Shown here in pieces: positions 4,564-6,490 of a DNA stretch of 6,490 nt. The DNA comes from JACZST01 sp964195155. GTDB taxonomy: Bacteria; Actinomycetota; Acidimicrobiia; Spongiisociales; UBA5794. The position numbers and the translations under genes are program-made. Position 1 is the first letter of the stretch. Each line of letters opens with the position of its first letter. Where the stretch lies: assembly GCA_964195155.1 (NCBI GenBank), contig CAXMOP010000067.1, positions 1 through 6,490 of the forward strand, in the 5' to 3' direction. The notes under the pieces were generated by a model. It saw only the letters and a program-made list of their open reading frames with translations. It made no database searches and was not told the DNA's origin.

Positions 4564-5135
4564 GATGCTTCCTCCCGGTAATCCCAGAGGGCGATCCGCA
4601 GCGACTTGCGCCCGCGGTGGAGCCGGACCTTGGCTGCGGTCACGGTGATCCCGAGCTCGTCTGCGATCTCGGCGTGGCTCCAGCCGTAGACGTCCTTCAT
4701 CACGACGACCGCTCTCAGCGGATCGGCCAGATCGGTGAGCGCCGCCTCGAGCGACGCCTGCGCCGCTGCGCTGACCCCGGCGCGCTCCGGGGTGAGCCCG
4801 TCGGCCTCCGGCTCGTAATACATAGCGTCGAGCGCCTCGGTTCTCGTGCGCTTCCTGCGTTCGCGGTGGGTGAGGGCAGTATTGACCGCAATGCGGTGCA
4901 TCCAGGTGGAGAACTTGGCGTCGCCGCGAAACTGTCCCATCGCCCGCCAGGCGCGAACAAAGGCCTCTTGTGCCACATCGTTCGCCAGATCTCGATCCGT
5001 AACCATGCGCAACGCCACCGTGTACACCTCTTGCTGATGGATCCTGACCAGCTCGCCGAAGGCGGCGTCGTCACCGCCCATGGCGAGCCTCACCAGGTCG
5101 TGCTCTCCAATGGATCCGACCTCGCGCCCGCTCAC
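4560..5135 (-). CDS. ECF-type RNA polymerase sigma factor (sigma-70 family)
   Basis: A 191-residue alternative sigma factor that would direct RNA polymerase to its own promoter set. Region 2 spans about 23-93, with DLANDVAQEAFVRAWRAMGQ (49-68) followed by FRGDAKFSTWMHRIAVN, the core-binding and -10-reading helices. Region 4 covers about 128-180, with LRAVVVMKDVYGWSHAEIAD (140-159) followed by ELGITVTAAKVRLHRGRKSL, a helix-turn-helix for the -35 element. The acidic linker between them (about 101-125) replaces region 3, as in ECF sigma factors. The GTG start (5135-5133) overlaps the dehydratase stop by 4 bases (GTGA), and GGGG lies about 7 nt upstream. An ECF sigma factor between rpmG and secE is uncommon. 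The ECF subgroup and target promoters cannot be told from sequence here. Confidence 0.92.
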   Translation of the reverse strand: MSGREVGSIGEHDLVRLAMGGDDAAFGELVRIHQQEVYTVALRMVTDRDLANDVAQEAFVRAWRAMGQFRGDAKFSTWMHRIAVNTALTHRERRKRTRTEALDAMYYEPEADGLTPERAGVSAAAQASLEAALTDLADPLRAVVVMKDVYGWSHAEIADELGITVTAAKVRLHRGRKSLRIALWDYREEAS

Positions 5136-5995
5136 AGCGTTACCCCGCGAATGGTGGCGTCTGCGGTAACGATCGTGGCCTCACCGGCGTCGAGTTGGAG
5201 GGCTAGCGAGACCCCCTCGCCGGTGACGCCGGCGACGGTGGCCGTCGACTCCGCTGCCATTGCGGGACGGAGGGCGTTCTTGAACCGCGCCTTGATTCTC
5301 GCAACGGGTGCATCGCCCTCGGCGAATGAGCTGGCGTGCTGAGTGAGCCAGGCATTGAGCAACAACCCGTGGACCACGACACCGTCGAGACCGGCGGCTC
5401 GGGCCGCATCGTGGTCCCAGTGGAGCGGGTTGAAGTCGGCGCTCGCCGCCGAGTAGCGCACCAGATCGGCCCGGCTCGCTGACCGGGCAATGACATCGAC
5501 CGAGCCTTCCGGAGGAAGCGGGCGCTTCCCGGGCTCGTCGTTCTCGGCTCGATCGTCGATCGGCGGCTCGCCGCGGTCGCGGCCCGGCGCTGCCGCCGCC
5601 TGAGCGGACATCAGGAAGGTCGAGCGAGACTCGAGCACGGTGCCGTCTCCAACGGTTGCGTTGGCGGTGAAGGTGGCGAAGTAGGCGCCGGAGCGTTCCC
5701 GGACCCGGTCGACCGTGCCGATGATGACCGCCTCGTCGCCTTCATACAGCGGCGTTGGGTAGGCAAAGGTCTGATCGATGTGGATCAGCGTCTTGATGTG
5801 CTCGGCGATCTGGGGGTGCCACAGGAAGTCGGCAGCCACGCGAAACAACAGCACCGCGGCGTAGCCGGGCGGAGCCACGCCAACCCAGCGCTCCGGGACG
5901 TCACCTGTCGCCGCGACGAACGCGGCGACGCGTTCTCGGTCGACGGCGTGAGAGACGGGTCCGATGACCATCCCCTCCATGTCCAGCGGAGTCAT
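5132..5995 (-). CDS. Fused two-domain MaoC-type (hotdog-fold) dehydratase, HadA-HadB-like
   Basis: A 287-residue protein with two hotdog halves. Residues 1-130 resemble the N-terminal MaoC dehydratase domain (start MTPLDMEGMVIGPVSHAVDR, later IHIDQTFAYPTPLYEGDEAV). Residues about 163-285 resemble the catalytic MaoC domain, with YSAASADFNPLHWDHDAARA (181-200) and VVVHG (206-210); Asp187 and His192 are the expected hydratase-2 catalytic pair. A disordered acidic linker (131-162) joins them. In mycobacteria the gene at this place, after rpmG, is hadA-hadB-hadC, whose products dehydrate 3-hydroxyacyl-ACP in fatty-acid elongation; a fused HadAB-like role is inferred. The ATG at 5995 gives the family-like start but has no clear Shine-Dalgarno sequence; ATGs at codons 6 and 9 are alternatives. 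Its stop overlaps the sigma factor start. Confidence 0.85.
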   Translation of the reverse strand: MTPLDMEGMVIGPVSHAVDRERVAAFVAATGDVPERWVGVAPPGYAAVLLFRVAADFLWHPQIAEHIKTLIHIDQTFAYPTPLYEGDEAVIIGTVDRVRERSGAYFATFTANATVGDGTVLESRSTFLMSAQAAAAPGRDRGEPPIDDRAENDEPGKRPLPPEGSVDVIARSASRADLVRYSAASADFNPLHWDHDAARAAGLDGVVVHGLLLNAWLTQHASSFAEGDAPVARIKARFKNALRPAMAAESTATVAGVTGEGVSLALQLDAGEATIVTADATIRGVTL

Positions 5996-6034
5996 GGGTC
6001 AGAAGACTAGATGGGTCGTCCGTCGACTGAGGGG

Positions 6035-6090
6035 TAGTCGGTATCAGGTATTAGGTACTAGCTACCTGAAACCGAATACCCAATACCGGA
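6035..6090. repeat. Heptamer-phased inverted repeat between rpmG and the dehydratase
   Basis: Eight in-phase 7-base units fill 6035-6090. The first three are TAGTCGG, TATCAGG and TATTAGG; the last two are TACCCAA and TACCGGA. The two halves are complementary: CGGTAT (6039-6044) with ATACCG (6083-6088), GGTATT (6047-6052) with AATACC (6075-6080 or 6082-6087), and CAGGTA (6045-6050) with TACCTG (6063-6068). The array begins 8 nt after the rpmG stop and occupies over half of the 103-nt spacer. It is A+T-richer than the genes around it. Confidence 0.8.
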
Positions 6091-6098
6091 AACACGCT

Positions 6099-6260
6099 TC
6101 AGCGGTTTTCTTTGTGCAGCGTGTGCTCTCGGCACCACCGGCAGTACTTCTTCAACTCCAGGCGGTCCCTGGTGTTGGCCTTGCTCTTGGTGGTGACGTA
6201 GTTGCGCCGCTTGCAGACCTCGCAGGCGAGCGTGATCGGGGGTCGTTTAGCGGAGGCCAT
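6099..6260 (-). CDS. rpmG: Ribosomal protein L33
   Basis: A 53-residue large-subunit protein located near the E site. The sequence begins MASAKRPPITLACEVCKRRN and ends HTLHKENR. Two zinc-ribbon pairs are present, Cys13-Glu-Val-Cys16 and Cys40-Arg-Trp-Cys43, so this is the zinc-binding C+ form rather than the cysteine-free form used under zinc shortage. The central NYVTTKSKANTRDRLELKKY is typical of L33. ATG at 6260-6258; GAGG lies 13 nt upstream, a long spacing. It follows tuf by 93 nt and precedes the dehydratase by 103 nt; both spacers hold heptamer repeats. The gene is too short for common ORF length cut-offs. Confidence 0.96.
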   Translation of the reverse strand: MASAKRPPITLACEVCKRRNYVTTKSKANTRDRLELKKYCRWCREHTLHKENR

Positions 6261-6283
6261 TTGCTCGTTCGTTCCTCACTCGC

Positions 6284-6359
6284 AGTCCAGAGTCTTGAGT
6301 CCAAAGGGTATCGGTGTGATCTGGCTCTTGACCCTCGACTATTGACTCTCGACTCATTT
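6284..6359. repeat. Heptamer-phased inverted repeat between tuf and rpmG
   Basis: Two short heptamer blocks face each other: AGTCCAG, AGTCTTG, AGTCCAA (6284-6304) and CCCTCGA, CTATTGA, CTCTCGA, CTCATTT (6332-6359). GAGTC-TT-GAGTC (6290-6301) pairs with GACTC-TC-GACTC (6344-6355), leaving a 2x2 internal loop. The tuf stop codon (6356-6354) lies in the right block. In the mRNA the hairpin begins inside the tuf stop codon. Confidence 0.7.
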
Positions 6360-6490
6360 CAATATTTTGGTGACTCGGCCGGCACCGACGGTTCTTCCAC
6401 CCTCACGGATAGCGAACCGCAAACCCTCATCCATCGCAATCGGCTTACCCAACGTCACCGTCATCTCCGTGTTATCACCAGGCATCACCA
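6354..6490 (-). CDS. tuf: Elongation factor Tu, C-terminal end (runs off the window)
   Basis: The last 44 codons of EF-Tu and its TGA stop; the gene continues beyond base 6490. EF-Tu delivers aminoacyl-tRNA to the ribosomal A site as a GTP complex. The visible sequence, VMPGDNTEMTVTLGKPIAMD then EGLRFAIREGGRTVGAGRVT and KILK, is the nearly invariant end of domain 3, including the GGRTVGAG segment. GTP-binding motifs lie outside the window. Its position before rpmG and the secE-nusG-rplKAJL genes resembles a tufB-type locus; whether the genome has another tuf copy cannot be seen. Confidence 0.97.
   Translation of the reverse strand, partial: VMPGDNTEMTVTLGKPIAMDEGLRFAIREGGRTVGAGRVTKILK

Noticed and set aside
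3125..5342. Long plus-strand open frames, for example 3125-3778 and 4617-5342
   Set aside because: They mirror nusG, the sigma factor and the dehydratase on the other strand, a common effect of high G+C codon use. The translations show no domain.

Overview
All genes lie on the minus strand, so transcription runs from high to low coordinates. The window is G+C-rich and holds a translation/transcription core cluster in the order tuf (3' end only), rpmG, a fused two-domain MaoC-type dehydratase, an ECF sigma factor, a membrane zinc-finger anti-sigma factor, tRNA-Trp, secE, nusG, rplK, rplA, rplJ and rplL (5' end only). The rpmG, MaoC dehydratase, tRNA-Trp, secE-nusG arrangement resembles the actinobacterial layout (mycobacterial rpmG2-hadABC-secE-nusG). 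The acidic N-terminal extension on NusG also fits Actinomycetota. Having tuf directly upstream of rpmG suggests a deep branch such as Acidimicrobiia, but that placement is inference.

Right part (6490-5996): the last 44 codons of EF-Tu, then L33. Middle right (5995-4201): dehydratase, sigma factor and anti-sigma factor, joined by two GTGA overlaps into one translationally coupled unit. Middle (4200-2409): a candidate promoter, then tRNA-Trp, SecE 17 nt behind it, NusG overlapping secE by one base, and L11. Left (2408-1): L1, a 693-nt gap, L10, and the first 41 codons of L7/L12.

The gap between rplA and rplJ (1565-873) holds, in transcription order: a long inverted repeat at the rplA stop; about 270 nt of unidentified G+C-rich sequence with much internal complementarity; a 12-bp hairpin; a cluster of strong REP-like palindromes; a candidate promoter; and an L10-type leader. 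The leader combines an aptamer-like fold, an intrinsic terminator and a 12-bp helix that would mask the rplJ Shine-Dalgarno sequence.

The most unusual feature is a set of degenerate repeats with a strict 7-base phase at five gene junctions: tuf/rpmG, rpmG/dehydratase, rplK/rplA, rplA/rplJ and rplJ/rplL. Each junction has its own heptamer sequence, and each array is partly an inverted repeat that can fold into a hairpin. Three of them (tuf, rplA, rplJ) contain the stop codon of the upstream gene. At rplJ the repeat material has entered the reading frame and given L10 a roughly 62-residue acidic, Ser/Pro-rich tail with an 18-residue duplication.
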